From Epilithonimonas zeae (GTDB lineage: Bacteria > Bacteroidota > Bacteroidia > Flavobacteriales > Weeksellaceae), in NCBI RefSeq assembly GCF_900141765.1, contig NZ_FSRK01000001.1:868001-932000 (forward strand): a stretch of 64,000 nt of DNA, in the 5' to 3' direction. Shown here piece by piece: positions 17,025 to 26,914 of the stretch. The notes below the pieces were generated by a model. That model was not told the DNA's origin, did not search any database, and was given only the letters and a program-made list of their open reading frames with translations. The translations under genes were made by a program, and so were the position numbers. The stretch's first letter is position 1. Every line of letters begins with the position of its first letter.

Positions 17025-18170
17025 TTACTTCAACAACCAAATCAAAGCTTGCTTCAGTTCTCTTTTCCAGTAATTTTCAGAATGCGTTCCATCTTCATCT
17101 ATTTTCACGACGATATTTTTTTCCGGAACCGATTTCTTTAATAATGATTCATTCACAGTTTCGATTTCCGGAGCCATTGTTTCATCTTCATTTTTTCCTG
17201 CTACAAAATAGAATTTGGAATTTTTGAGATTGCTTTTGTTTTTGTTCAGATAGGCTTTCAGATCCTTGGAAACAAACCAAAAAGCAGGACTGAAGATTCC
17301 GGCTTTTCCAAAGACAGTCGGATATTTCACCGATGCATAGAGTGAAATCAAACCACCCATAGAACTTCCCATAACCAAGGTTTTAGAAGCCTGTTTCTGA
17401 GTTCTGTAAGTTTTATCAATATAAGGTTTTAAATTTTTTGTAAGAAATTCCAGATACAAATTTCCTTCGCCTTTCGTCTTATATTTTTCATTATTCCACG
17501 GCGAATATTCTGCCAGTCGCGTCTCTCCACCATTATCAATTCCGATGACGATTGCAGATTCTCCGGTTTCAGAAAAGATTTCATTCAGTGTTTCATCAAC
17601 GCTCCATTCTCCCGAAAAACTCGTGAATTCATCAAAAAGATTTTGTCCGTCGTGCATATAGATCACAGGATATTTCTTATTGGATTTCTCGTAATCGGGT
17701 GGGAGATAAATCCAGATTTTTCTCGTCGTATTAAGCTGTGGAATTTTAAAATTCTCACTTAATATTTTGACATTAGAAGCCGCAGTATGTTTCTTCTCTT
17801 TTGGTTGCGTCCAGTTTTGGATTTTTAATTCAACAGTTTTTGAAGAATTAGAAACTTCCAAAGTTCTGTTTGGAGAATCTTCAGCTGTTTCCCAATTGCC
17901 TTGCGTGATTTTATATTCTACTTTCTGGGATGGAGTAGGAATCGTCAATATTAATGAACCTTCCGAATCTTTTTTGAACTCAAACTGGCTATCATTCGGA
18001 TTCCAATTGTTAAGATTAGAAGCCAGAAATAACTTTGGATTTTGATTTGTATTCCTAGGAAGTTCTACAATTTTAAAAGTAATCTGTGCATCCAAAACAA
18101 CAGTCATCAAAACTGAAAATAAAAATAATGATTTTCTGAAGAGAAAAAATTTAAAGCACTTAATCCACAT
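17025..18170 (-). CDS. Secreted esterase with N-terminal carbohydrate-binding-like domain
   Basis: A 381-residue exported protein: signal peptide, then an E-set/CBM-like beta domain (about 30-115; FLASNLNNWNPNDSQFEFKK resembles starch-binding modules). An enterochelin-esterase-type alpha/beta hydrolase follows (about 125-380) with YMHDGQNLFDE and the nucleophile elbow GSSMGG. The C-terminal DGTHSENYW supplies the His. It probably acts on sugar esters or siderophores. Its start overlaps the stop of the 18160 gene by 11 nt, so the two are one transcript. Confidence 0.8.
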   Translation of the reverse strand: MWIKCFKFFLFRKSLFLFSVLMTVVLDAQITFKIVELPRNTNQNPKLFLASNLNNWNPNDSQFEFKKDSEGSLILTIPTPSQKVEYKITQGNWETAEDSPNRTLEVSNSSKTVELKIQNWTQPKEKKHTAASNVKILSENFKIPQLNTTRKIWIYLPPDYEKSNKKYPVIYMHDGQNLFDEFTSFSGEWSVDETLNEIFSETGESAIVIGIDNGGETRLAEYSPWNNEKYKTKGEGNLYLEFLTKNLKPYIDKTYRTQKQASKTLVMGSSMGGLISLYASVKYPTVFGKAGIFSPAFWFVSKDLKAYLNKNKSNLKNSKFYFVAGKNEDETMAPEIETVNESLLKKSVPEKNIVVKIDEDGTHSENYWKRELKQALIWLLK

Positions 18171-19149
18171 ATTTGGTCTGTGACTTTATAAATTCCAAAG
18201 TTTTTTTGGCAACATCTTTAGCTTCATCCAAATTGATATTACTAAAAGTATGTTTCGCATTATCCAAAACAAAATATTGGTGATAAACTTTGTTTTTTTC
18301 TAAAGCATCTGCCAATAATTGAGATTGTGAAATATCCACAGTACTATCGCTGGTTCCGTGAAAAATCAAAGTTGGTACAGTTTGTTTCGTAATATAAGTC
18401 ACCGGAGAAAATTCTTTACTTTTCTTGATTGCCTCTTCTTTTTGAGTATTGATATCGAAACCTGTCAACTGCTTTATTTTTTGTTTTCTTATGTTGTAAG
18501 TTTTCGGATAAGACATTTTAAAAGCTTTCAAAAGTAATTTATTAGCATCAGTTTTGAAAAGTTCATTAAGGTCAGACGGTCCGAAAAAGTTAATCACATA
18601 TTTCAGTTTTGGAAATCCGGAGTTGGTATGGTTCTGTTGATTATAAGCGGTCAACATTGCAATATGAGCACCGGAAGATCCGCCCCAAACGCCAATATTA
18701 TTAATGTCTAATTGATATTCTTCAGAATTGTCTTTGATCCATTTCAGAACATCTTTACAATCCTGCAAAGTTTTATCTAGATGCGTTTCATTATTAATAT
18801 TTGTAAAATTGATACTGATAACCGTGTAATTGTTGTCAACAAGTTCTTCCAAAACATACGCTCTGTAATTTTGTGCAACAATTTCTTTATCACCAATAAC
18901 CCAGGCACCACCGTGGATGAAAATAACAACAGGAGATTTGATTTTAAGATTTTTAGGCTGATAAATGTCCAGTTTTAATGGCTGATTTTCAGACGTATTC
19001 TTGTAAATAATATCTTTTTGGAGATTATAATTAAGGGCGAGTTTGGGCAGCTTTATATCCGAATTGACTTTTTCAGTACTCAATTTGTAGCTAAGAAAAC
19101 TAAGGATAATCAAAGAAAAAACAAGTATGACTCGGTATTTTACTTTCAT
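18160..19149 (-). CDS. Alpha/beta hydrolase (carboxylesterase-like)
   Basis: A 329-residue hydrolase with an N-terminal membrane anchor or signal peptide. It has the HGGAW oxyanion motif, the nucleophile elbow WGGSSGAH, and a C-terminal catalytic Asp (FHGTSDSTVD) and His (NAKHTF). This matches the hormone-sensitive-lipase/carboxylesterase group. It is co-transcribed with the downstream esterase (11-nt overlap). Confidence 0.8.
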   Translation of the reverse strand: MKVKYRVILVFSLIILSFLSYKLSTEKVNSDIKLPKLALNYNLQKDIIYKNTSENQPLKLDIYQPKNLKIKSPVVIFIHGGAWVIGDKEIVAQNYRAYVLEELVDNNYTVISINFTNINNETHLDKTLQDCKDVLKWIKDNSEEYQLDINNIGVWGGSSGAHIAMLTAYNQQNHTNSGFPKLKYVINFFGPSDLNELFKTDANKLLLKAFKMSYPKTYNIRKQKIKQLTGFDINTQKEEAIKKSKEFSPVTYITKQTVPTLIFHGTSDSTVDISQSQLLADALEKNKVYHQYFVLDNAKHTFSNINLDEAKDVAKKTLEFIKSQTKYVD

Positions 19150-19241
19150 CTAGAATATATTGCATTCCAAATATAAGTAAAAATGCTGTGAATATTATGT
19201 TAAATCGCATTTTATGAAAAATTTAAGGTTTAGTTTCTCCT

Positions 19242-19267
19242 TTGCACAGCTATGTTTTGTAAATTTG
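19242..19267 (+). promoter_or_regulatory. Candidate promoter of the aminopeptidase gene
   Basis: TTG at 19242-19244 and TAAATTTG at 19260-19267 resemble the Bacteroidetes promoter, although the 15-nt spacing is slightly short. The start codon is 57 nt downstream. Confidence 0.4.
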
Positions 19268-19324
19268 GGTCACTTTAATTGATTTCTTATTTGATAGGAA
19301 ATTGTAATTCAAATCCATTTTATA

Positions 19325-20623
19325 ATGACAACAAAATACGAACAGATTCCAAGTTCTCTTTTTGTGAAAAACAGAAAGAAGTTTGCAGAACAATTGTTAC
19401 CAAAATCTTTAGCCGTTTTCAATTCCAACGATATTTATCCGATCAGTGCAGATTCTACAATGCCTTTCCAGCAGCATCGTGATATTTTTTATCTGAGTGG
19501 AGTAGACCAGGAAGAAAGTATTTTGGTGATTTTTCCTGATGCTTATTTGGAAGAAAATCGTGAGATATTATTTTTAAGAGAAACCAACGACCATATTGCG
19601 GTTTGGGAAGGTGAAAAATTAGACAAAAATCAAGCTTTTGAAACTTCCGGAATCAAAACGGTTTATTGGTTGAGCGATTTTGATAAAGTCTTCAAAAATC
19701 TAATGTACGAAGCAGAAAATGTTTATCTGAACAAGAATGAGCATTACAGGAATGCTGTAGAAACGGAACTCAGAGAAGACCGCTTCATTAAAAAAGTACA
19801 GGCGGATTTTCCGATGCATAATTATAAAAGAAGCAATCCAATTCTTCAGCGTTTGAGAAGCATCAAAGAACCGGAAGAATTAGCATTAATTCAAAATGCT
19901 TGTAATATTACAGAAAAAGGAATCAGAAGATTGCTGAATTTCATCAAGCCAAATGTTTGGGAATACGAAATCGAAGCGGAACTAATCCACGAGTTTGTAA
20001 GAAACAGAAGCAGAGGTTTTGCTTACACGCCAATCATCGCAAGCGGAAACAACGCTAATGTTCTTCATTACATTGCGAATAATATGCAGTGTAAAGAAGG
20101 TGATGTTATTCTTTTGGATGTTGGCGCAGAATATGCGAATTATTCAAGTGATTTGACCAGAACAATTCCTGTAAACGGAAGATATTCCAATAGACAAAAA
20201 GAAGTTTACAACTCTGTGTTAAGATGTAAAGTAGAAGCAGAACAGCGTTTGGTTGCAGGAAATAACTGGCACAGATTCCACAAAGAAATGGGCGAAGTTT
20301 ATACTGTGGAATTGTTGCAATTAGGTTTGATTGATAAAGCTGATGTTCAGAATGAAGATCCAAAATGGCCTGCTTACAAGAAGTTTATGATGCACGGAAC
20401 TTCTCATCATATGGGATTGGATACGCACGATTATGGAATTTTGACCGATGATTTTGTAGAGAATATGGTATTTACAAACGAACCTGGTTTCTATATTCCG
20501 GCAGAAGGATTTGGAGTGAGAATTGAGGACGATTATGTGATTCAATCTTCAGGAAAACCATTTAATTTGATGGCGAATATCCCAATTACTGTGGAAGAAA
20601 TCGAAGACCTGATGAATTCTTAA
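19325..20623 (+). CDS. Xaa-Pro aminopeptidase (aminopeptidase P, M24B)
   Basis: A 432-residue cytoplasmic metallopeptidase that removes N-terminal residues preceding proline. The N-terminal AMP_N domain (about 1-150) precedes a pita-bread catalytic domain. Metal ligands are visible: LLDVGAEYANYSSDLTRT (two Asp), MHGTSHHMGLDTHD (His), TNEPGFY and GVRIEDDYV (two Glu). Length is as expected for the family. Confidence 0.9.
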   Translation: MTTKYEQIPSSLFVKNRKKFAEQLLPKSLAVFNSNDIYPISADSTMPFQQHRDIFYLSGVDQEESILVIFPDAYLEENREILFLRETNDHIAVWEGEKLDKNQAFETSGIKTVYWLSDFDKVFKNLMYEAENVYLNKNEHYRNAVETELREDRFIKKVQADFPMHNYKRSNPILQRLRSIKEPEELALIQNACNITEKGIRRLLNFIKPNVWEYEIEAELIHEFVRNRSRGFAYTPIIASGNNANVLHYIANNMQCKEGDVILLDVGAEYANYSSDLTRTIPVNGRYSNRQKEVYNSVLRCKVEAEQRLVAGNNWHRFHKEMGEVYTVELLQLGLIDKADVQNEDPKWPAYKKFMMHGTSHHMGLDTHDYGILTDDFVENMVFTNEPGFYIPAEGFGVRIEDDYVIQSSGKPFNLMANIPITVEEIEDLMNS

Positions 20624-20645
20624 TTTGAAATTTATTTCAAAACAT

Positions 20646-20681
20646 AAAAAATCCCGAACAGAATTAATGTTCGGGATTTTT
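20646..20681. terminator. Bidirectional terminator between convergent genes
   Basis: AAAAATCCCGAACA pairs with TGTTCGGGATTTTT across a short loop, with T runs on either strand. It serves the aminopeptidase gene and the convergent esterase gene. Confidence 0.85.
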
Positions 20682-20684
20682 ATT

Positions 20685-21323
20685 TTATTTCTTAAAAAAT
20701 TCCATCAAGTCGAGATAGTTTTTCTGATTCACGCCGTGTCCGGACATATATTCTCTAAACGAAAAATAAGCGCTCAAATCATATAAAAGATCTGCTGCTT
20801 TTCTGCCCCAATCCAAAGGAATCACCGCGTCGTCTGTTCCGTGAGAAATAAAAAAACGCAGATTTTCTAATTTCTTTTTTTCTTTCACAATGTTTTTCAG
20901 AAGCTTCTCTTCTGGATAAGAACTTAGACAAGCTACTTTCGAGAACAAATCCGGATATTGTAAAGCCAGAGAATAAGCAATCATTCCGCCTTGGCTAAAA
21001 CCGCAAAGATGCGTCTTGTTATCCGTCAAACCATATCTGTTGGTAACGGTCATAATATTTTCCAAAACCAGTTTTACAGCTTCATTAGCTTCATTTTCGT
21101 CCACAAAATTTTCAGCATTATTGAAATCGATATCAAACCAAGCATAGCCTCCGTAGCTGGAATTCTTCGGTGCTCGGAAACTGATGACCAACCAATCTTC
21201 CGGTAAAGTTGGAACAAAACTAAAAAGGTCTTCTTCATTGCTTCCATAACCGTGAAGCAAAAACAAAACGGGCGTTTCTGGTGTGATATTTTGAGGTTCT
21301 CTTACGAGATATTGTAAATCCAT
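20685..21323 (-). CDS. Phospholipase/carboxylesterase family hydrolase
   Basis: A 212-residue single-domain alpha/beta hydrolase without a signal peptide. Motifs are FLLHGYGSNEEDLFSF, the nucleophile elbow GFSQGG, catalytic Asp in GTDDAVIP, and His in SGHGVN. This is the YpfH/acyl-protein-thioesterase-like group. Substrate unknown. Confidence 0.8.
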   Translation of the reverse strand: MDLQYLVREPQNITPETPVLFLLHGYGSNEEDLFSFVPTLPEDWLVISFRAPKNSSYGGYAWFDIDFNNAENFVDENEANEAVKLVLENIMTVTNRYGLTDNKTHLCGFSQGGMIAYSLALQYPDLFSKVACLSSYPEEKLLKNIVKEKKKLENLRFFISHGTDDAVIPLDWGRKAADLLYDLSAYFSFREYMSGHGVNQKNYLDLMEFFKK

Positions 21324-21425
21324 TGTGCAAAGATAAATAACAGAACTTAGAATTTTGAATAGTTTTTATCTATAAGTTTTGTGTGCTATAAAAAACGTAT
21401 TTTAGCACCACGAAAAATTTCTAAA

Positions 21426-22376
21426 ATGGATAAAATACCTAGTGTAGACCTGCGTGATTTCCTTTCGGACAACCCGGAACGCAAACAGAAATTTGTAAAT
21501 GAAATCGGAAAAGCTTACGAAGAAATTGGTTTTGTAGCCCTGAAAGGACATTTCCTGGATGACCAACTCGTAGACAATCTTTATGGAGAAGTCAAAAACT
21601 TCTTTCAACTCCCAACAGAAACCAAATTAAAGTACGAGATTCCCGGAATCGGAGGACAAAGAGGTTATGTTGGTTTTGGTAAAGAAACCGCAAAAGGCTT
21701 TAAAAAAGGAGATTTGAAAGAATTTTGGCACTTCGGACAGTATGTTTCGGATGATTCAAAATACAAAAGCGAATATCCTGACAATGTAATTGTGGAAGAA
21801 CTTCCAAAGTTCAATGAAGTTGGTAAAGAAACTTACAAGATGCTTGAAAAAACTGGGAAATATGTTTTGAGAGCTTTGGCTTTGTATCTTAATTTGGATG
21901 AGTTTTATTTTGATGATAAAATTGCTGAGGGGAATTCTATCCTTAGACCAATTCATTACCCGCCAATTACCGAAGAACCGAATGATGCGGTAAGAGCTGC
22001 TGCTCACGGAGATATTAATTTGATTACGCTTTTGATGGGTTCTCAAGGTAAAGGCCTTCAGGTTCAAAACCACAAAGGTGAATGGATTGATGCGATTGCA
22101 GAACCCGATGAATTGATGATTAATGTTGGCGATATGTTATCAAGACACACGAACAATAAATTGAAATCCACGATTCACAGAGTGGTCAATCCGCCAAGAG
22201 AATTATGGGGAACTTCAAGATATTCTATTCCATTTTTTATGCATCCGGTGAGCGATATGCCTTTGAATGCACTTGAAAATTGTGTTGATGAAAATAATCC
22301 GAAATTGTACCCTGATGCAACAGCGGGAGAATTTTTAAGAGAAAGATTGATTGAATTAGGTTTGATAAAAATCTAA
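21426..22376 (+). CDS. 2-oxoglutarate/Fe(II)-dependent oxygenase (isopenicillin N synthase-like)
   Basis: A 316-residue oxygenase with the N-terminal DIOX_N region (VDLRDFLSDNPERKQKF; EIGFVALKGH) and a jelly-roll core. Fe ligands are in AAHGDINLITLL (H-x-D) and STIHRVVNP (distal His), and RYSIPFF holds the 2-oxoglutarate-binding Arg. The frame opens at 21381, but ATG at 21426 gives the conserved start MDKIPSVDL. The substrate cannot be told from sequence. Confidence 0.85.
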   Translation: MDKIPSVDLRDFLSDNPERKQKFVNEIGKAYEEIGFVALKGHFLDDQLVDNLYGEVKNFFQLPTETKLKYEIPGIGGQRGYVGFGKETAKGFKKGDLKEFWHFGQYVSDDSKYKSEYPDNVIVEELPKFNEVGKETYKMLEKTGKYVLRALALYLNLDEFYFDDKIAEGNSILRPIHYPPITEEPNDAVRAAAHGDINLITLLMGSQGKGLQVQNHKGEWIDAIAEPDELMINVGDMLSRHTNNKLKSTIHRVVNPPRELWGTSRYSIPFFMHPVSDMPLNALENCVDENNPKLYPDATAGEFLRERLIELGLIKI

Positions 22377-22396
22377 TTGAAATTATATCCTAAACA

Positions 22397-22424
22397 AAAT
22401 ACCGTTGATTTTCAGCGGTATTTT
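22397..22424 (+). terminator. Rho-independent terminator
   Basis: AAAATACCG with TTGA pairs with TCAG and CGGTATTTT, followed by a T run. It follows the oxygenase gene. Confidence 0.8.
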
Positions 22425-22458
22425 TTTTATTAGTAAGATTTATTAAGATAATCTAAAA

Positions 22459-23307
22459 TTATAATTCCTGATTTTTATTCATTTTTGATAATTTCTTTTT
22501 CTTCTTTTTACGCTTTTTGGTAAATAGACTTTTTATCAATCCAAATAAGCAAAGCAACAAGAAGATTCCTAAAGCGGAAACTCCAATTGCTGTATTTTTA
22601 CCCGTGTATCTTTTACCAAGGAAAAAATAATCATAACCAATATTTAAAAATAGATAAATAAGAACACAAAAAGCGATAGGAAAAATTACATATCCGAATA
22701 TTACCAAAGCAAAGTTCCCTATGTTTTCTAAGGATTGAGTTTTTGCATAACTGTAAAGGATATAGTAGAAAATAATCGTAAAGCAAACCGTAACGATGTT
22801 TACTATAAAAGTAAAAGTCTTGATTGGCGTAATCATCCTTACTTCGCCATCTTCTACAATGATGTCTATCTTTTCGCCAACAGGTTTTTTATTATTGTCG
22901 CTGAAAGATATATCCCCAAAAGAGTTTTTGGTAATTCCCTTTTTATCTTTGTATTCTAATAGTGGTTTGTAGAATGTGTTTCGTCTTGTTCTTGAGCCAA
23001 TACTTCTACTATCTCTGGAAGTGCTTGTGCTGACGAAATTTTCATATTTGATTATCGTAGCAGAATATTTATTGGAATTGAAATTGTCTTTGACTGTTGT
23101 GTAAGAAAATTGAATAATTCCAAAAAAGAAAAGCGCAATATAATATCCGGCAATTCCTCCAATTAACCCAATGATTATGCGTAAAATCAATTTAATGTGA
23201 GAAGAATTATAAATCCAAGTCCCAACAATAAAAAGACCGAGAACAACAGAAATAATTTTGAATACAAGATGGTCAGCTGTGTGAAATGTTATCGAAAAAG
23301 GATGCAT
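22459..23307 (-). CDS. DUF3592-like membrane protein
   Basis: A 282-residue inner-membrane protein with hydrophobic segments near residues 15-30, 35-60, 155-175, 190-215 and 235-260. The soluble part between (about 75-150) is beta-rich and carries YKPLLEYKDKKGITKNSF and VGEKIDIIVEDGEVRMI, the pattern of DUF3592 domains. It ends in a poly-Lys tail. Function unknown. Confidence 0.65.
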   Translation of the reverse strand: MHPFSITFHTADHLVFKIISVVLGLFIVGTWIYNSSHIKLILRIIIGLIGGIAGYYIALFFFGIIQFSYTTVKDNFNSNKYSATIIKYENFVSTSTSRDSRSIGSRTRRNTFYKPLLEYKDKKGITKNSFGDISFSDNNKKPVGEKIDIIVEDGEVRMITPIKTFTFIVNIVTVCFTIIFYYILYSYAKTQSLENIGNFALVIFGYVIFPIAFCVLIYLFLNIGYDYFFLGKRYTGKNTAIGVSALGIFLLLCLFGLIKSLFTKKRKKKKKKLSKMNKNQEL

Positions 23308-23377
23308 AGTTTGTGTTTTGCACGAAGATATTACTAATTTTATAATTAATAGATATTCTTGTTCAACGCAAAAAAAA

Positions 23378-23403
23378 TTAGGTTAGACAAATGCCTAACC
23401 TAA
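23378..23403 (-). terminator. Terminator after the desaturase gene or intergenic hairpin
   Basis: TTAGGTTAG (23378-23386) pairs with CTAACCTAA (23395-23403), with an A run on the plus strand side. On the minus strand it lies just after the desaturase stop codon. Confidence 0.7.
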
Positions 23404-23418
23404 ATATTTATTTTAAAA

Positions 23419-24171
23419 TTAAATTTCTCTTTTTACGACTGCGACAGGATTCAGTTTGATTAATTTCATCTTATCCAAAAGAATCATAATGCAATAAGTA
23501 ACGTCGATTTCGTGCCATCTCACGCCTCCGAAATTAGCTCTCCCACCGTGCTTGTGGTGATTGTTGTGGTAAGCTTCTCCCATCATCAACCAATCAAATC
23601 TTAGAAGATTTTTGGAAGTGTCAGAAACTTTGAAGTTCACATAACCGTAGATGTGACCAAACCAATTGATAATTACGCCATGGATTGGCGCCATCATATA
23701 AGCAACCGGCAACAAAAGCCATTGCCACCAAGCAGTTGCGAAAAAGTAGAAAAATACGGTGTATAAAACTGCCCATCCGATTCTGGAACCCCAAGAACTT
23801 GCAAATCTGTCAAAACCTCTCCATTGCGGTACATTCTTGGTGAATTTTTCTTCTATCTTTGCTTTTTGGTCATTGATTTGTTGATAGATTTTTTTCGTTC
23901 TCCACATCATTGCGAATAAATTAGCATCGTATTTTGGAGAGTGTGGGTCTTTTTCCGTGTCTGCATAAGCGTGATGCAATCTGTGCATTACACCGTAACC
24001 ATAAGCTGAAAGATAGTTAGAACCTTGTGTAACCCACGTTAAAACATAACATAATTTTTCACCAAATTTTGACATCTTAAATGTTTGATGCGCTGCATAA
24101 CGATGAAGAAAAAATGTCTGAAAAAATAAACCGGAGTACCAAAGTACTATGATAAAAATGATAACTGCCAT
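23419..24171 (-). CDS. Acyl-CoA/acyl-lipid desaturase
   Basis: A 250-residue membrane di-iron desaturase that introduces a double bond into fatty acyl chains. The three His boxes are HRYAAH, HRLHHAY and HNNHH. Hydrophobic segments at the N-terminus and around residues 125-165 give the usual four membrane spans. It is slightly shorter than many homologues but keeps all the boxes. Confidence 0.9.
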   Translation of the reverse strand: MAVIIFIIVLWYSGLFFQTFFLHRYAAHQTFKMSKFGEKLCYVLTWVTQGSNYLSAYGYGVMHRLHHAYADTEKDPHSPKYDANLFAMMWRTKKIYQQINDQKAKIEEKFTKNVPQWRGFDRFASSWGSRIGWAVLYTVFFYFFATAWWQWLLLPVAYMMAPIHGVIINWFGHIYGYVNFKVSDTSKNLLRFDWLMMGEAYHNNHHKHGGRANFGGVRWHEIDVTYCIMILLDKMKLIKLNPVAVVKREI

Positions 24172-24212
24172 TTAATAAAAATGTAATTGAACTAATTAAT
24201 GATTGTTGAAAT

Positions 24213-25508
24213 TTAGATTCCTTTTACAATGAAATAATTTTTCTTTCCTTTTTGTAGAAGAAGGAATTTTCCATCAATCAAATCACTTTCTGAAACCGAA
24301 TAATCTTCGCCAACTTTGGTTTTGTTAACGGAGATGGCATTGCCTGTTAATTCTCTTTTAGCTTCACCTTTAGATTTTAAGAAACCTGTTTTTTCAGAAA
24401 TCAAATCAACAATATTGCTACCAACTAATTCAGATTTTGAAACTTCTTTTTGTGGAACGCCGTCAAAAATTTGAAGGAACAATTCCTCATCAAGACTTAC
24501 CAAATCCTCAGCTGTAGATTGTCCAAAAAGAATTTGAGACGCCTTCAATGCTTTCTCATATTCAGCTTGTCCGTGAACCCAAACGGTTACTTCTTCGGCT
24601 AGTTTTTTCTGAAGTTTTCTTTCGTGAGCAGCTATTTTATGTTCTTCAACCAAAGCTTCAATTTCTTCTTTTGGAAGAAAAGTGTAGAACTTGATGAATC
24701 TTTCTGCATCGTCATCGGTGGCATTCAACCAGAATTGGTAGAATTTGTAAGGCGAAGTTTTTTTGGCATCTAACCAATAATTCTCGCCACTTTCAGATTT
24801 TCCAAATTTAGAGCCATCTGCTTTTGTAATCAAAGGAACGGTTAAAGCGTAGGCTTCACCTTGTGCTTTTCTTCTGATTAATTCTGTTCCTGTTGTGATA
24901 TTTCCCCATTGGTCAGAACCTCCCATTTGAAGCTTCACACCGTCATTTTGGTAAAGATGAAGATAATCATAACCTTGTAAAAGTTGGTAAGTGAATTCGG
25001 TAAAACTCATTCCATCCACACCAGAATCTCCGGAGAAACGTTTTTTCACAGAATCTTTTGCCATCATATAATTGACTGTGATGTGCTTTCCGATATTCTT
25101 AGCGAAATCCAGGAAAGTAAAATTCTTCATCCAATCGTAATTATTGACAAGAATGGCTTTATTATCACCATCACCATCAAATTCTAGGAATCTGGATAAT
25201 TGATTTTTCAGACAATCAACATAATAGAGTAGCGTTTCCTCGCTCAAAAGATTACGTTCTGCTGATTTGCCGGAAGGGTCTCCAATCATTCCTGTTGCGC
25301 CTCCAACCAAAGCAATCGGCTGATGACCGTGTTGCTGAAAGTGAGCCAGAATTTTGATTTGAATAAGGCTTCCGATATGCAAAGAATCTGCAGTTGGGTC
25401 AAACCCGATGTAAGCTTTTGTCATTTCTTTATCCAGTTGTTCCTCCGTTCCCGGCGTCATATCAGAAAAAAGTCCGCGCCATTTTAGCTCTTCTATAAAT
25501 GCATTCAT
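24213..25508 (-). CDS. tyrS: Tyrosyl-tRNA synthetase
   Basis: A 431-residue class I aminoacyl-tRNA synthetase that charges tRNA-Tyr. The HIGH motif is HIGSL in [10 protein letters not shown], the tyrosine-binding site includes [10 protein letters not shown], and KFGKSE is the KMSKS equivalent. A C-terminal S4-like domain ends [16 protein letters not shown]. Minus-strand TATATTTG at 25536 to 25529 is a good -7 box about 20 nt before the start. Confidence 0.95.
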   Translation of the reverse strand: MNAFIEELKWRGLFSDMTPGTEEQLDKEMTKAYIGFDPTADSLHIGSLIQIKILAHFQQHGHQPIALVGGATGMIGDPSGKSAERNLLSEETLLYYVDCLKNQLSRFLEFDGDGDNKAILVNNYDWMKNFTFLDFAKNIGKHITVNYMMAKDSVKKRFSGDSGVDGMSFTEFTYQLLQGYDYLHLYQNDGVKLQMGGSDQWGNITTGTELIRRKAQGEAYALTVPLITKADGSKFGKSESGENYWLDAKKTSPYKFYQFWLNATDDDAERFIKFYTFLPKEEIEALVEEHKIAAHERKLQKKLAEEVTVWVHGQAEYEKALKASQILFGQSTAEDLVSLDEELFLQIFDGVPQKEVSKSELVGSNIVDLISEKTGFLKSKGEAKRELTGNAISVNKTKVGEDYSVSESDLIDGKFLLLQKGKKNYFIVKGI

Positions 25509-25528
25509 TATCTTAAAAAAATTAGCTG

Positions 25529-25536
25529 CAAATATA
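25529..25536 (-). promoter_or_regulatory. -7 box of tyrS
   Basis: On the minus strand this is TATATTTG, a perfect TAnnTTTG box, about 21 nt before the tyrS start. A TTG at the right distance upstream was not found, so this is a partial match. Confidence 0.45.
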
Positions 25537-25667
25537 GGAAATTACTATCTGTAATAGATTTGTAATTATAAATTAATGATAATGTAATTTAAAAAGATTA
25601 TACATATAAAATTATTAATAATAATCAAATTTTTGTCAATAGTTATGATATAAATCAGTGTTATATG

Positions 25668-25695
25668 TTGTGATTGGCAAATTTATATATATTTG
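25668..25695 (+). promoter_or_regulatory. Consensus Bacteroidetes promoter
   Basis: TTG (25668-25670), 17 nt, then TATATTTG (25688-25695): an exact TTG-N17-TAnnTTTG match upstream of the secreted protein gene at 25743. Confidence 0.65.
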
Positions 25696-25742
25696 TTGCA
25701 GAACATACGGGTTGGTTGGTATGAAAATGAAAATTGTTTTAA

Positions 25743-26912
25743 ATGGATATGATATTTTATAAAAAAGCTTTTGTTTTGATTGCTTTTTTTACCGGTTATT
25801 TTTTTGACTCTCAGGTTCGGCCAGATGTAATCTATGGAGATTATAATACATTCTGGACATCGCAGAATAATTCAGGGAGCTATGTTACAGCACAAGATAC
25901 TAATAACCTTTTAGGTTTCTCGGTGGGAGGTGTTAATTATTCTTCAGGCGTTAATCCAACATTGTTTGGATCCAGAGTCGGAACTTATGTTAATGAAAAT
26001 TATAGAGCGTTTCCCACATCTTTTTCTGTTGGAAGCACCTCTACAAATTACCTTATTGGAATTCCAAGATATGTGAATGGTGTTTTACAGGATCAGACCA
26101 ACAGACCATCCTTGAGTTGCGATACTTCACTTGGATATTATTTGCGAGATGGGCTAAATGGTCTTGATCTTAGTACGGCGGTTTTCAATATTCCAAGACA
26201 GGACTTAAGTTTCTACGTGAATGTTTTGGCGGATATTAATCCTAATTGTATTACAGATAATATTCCGGATATTATTGTAACTCAGGTTGGTGCGCCCAGT
26301 ACAACCTTTGATGTTTTTAAGTTTACTGACATCAATGGCAACACTGTTGGTGTTCAAAAGGATGTTAATTTTTCTTCAGTAACGCCTTCCGGAACGGCAC
26401 TCTGGAGTTTTTATTTTGCTGGAAATTGTCCCCACAACTATAATAGCGGAAGTGGTTTCTCTGGAACAACAAGAGACGTGAGAGTTTTGACTTTCAAATT
26501 AAGCGATTTTGGGATTACACTTGCTAATTATCAAAGTGCGGTCAAATTTGTACAAGTATTATCTGGTGATAGTGATGTGGCGTTTTCTGCGTACAGTACC
26601 AACTCTTTGTCTCTTTACTGTTTAGAAAATGCAGTAACATCGGGAACTGTTCAGGATACCAAAATCGGAATTACATCTCAGGGAAGAGCCGCAGCTGCGG
26701 ATAATTGGCCAATGGTGAGAAAAGGCGGTTTCCTGGCTTTAGAATCCAATCGAAAAGCTTTTGTACCAACTAGGGTTTCTACCGCTGGACTTGCCAATAT
26801 TACCAATCCTGTAGAAGGAATGATGGTTTATGACACTACAGAAAACTGTTTGAAGGTTTACGTGAATTCATCAGTCGGATGGAAATGTTTCAACAGAAAA
26901 ACTTGCCCTTAA
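25743..26912 (+). CDS. Secreted hypothetical surface protein
   Basis: A 389-residue exported protein. A signal peptide (MDMIFYKKAFVLIAFFTGYFF) is followed by a Ser/Thr/Gly/Asn-rich, beta-strand-rich body. The C-terminal part (RAAAADNWPMVRKGGFLALES...GMMVYDTTENCLKVYVNSSVGWKCF) matches a tail often seen on flavobacterial surface proteins. A second ATG at 25749 could also be the start. It precedes a related gene by 2 nt. Function unknown. Confidence 0.65.
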   Translation: MDMIFYKKAFVLIAFFTGYFFDSQVRPDVIYGDYNTFWTSQNNSGSYVTAQDTNNLLGFSVGGVNYSSGVNPTLFGSRVGTYVNENYRAFPTSFSVGSTSTNYLIGIPRYVNGVLQDQTNRPSLSCDTSLGYYLRDGLNGLDLSTAVFNIPRQDLSFYVNVLADINPNCITDNIPDIIVTQVGAPSTTFDVFKFTDINGNTVGVQKDVNFSSVTPSGTALWSFYFAGNCPHNYNSGSGFSGTTRDVRVLTFKLSDFGITLANYQSAVKFVQVLSGDSDVAFSAYSTNSLSLYCLENAVTSGTVQDTKIGITSQGRAAAADNWPMVRKGGFLALESNRKAFVPTRVSTAGLANITNPVEGMMVYDTTENCLKVYVNSSVGWKCFNRKTCP

Positions 26913-26914
26913 AA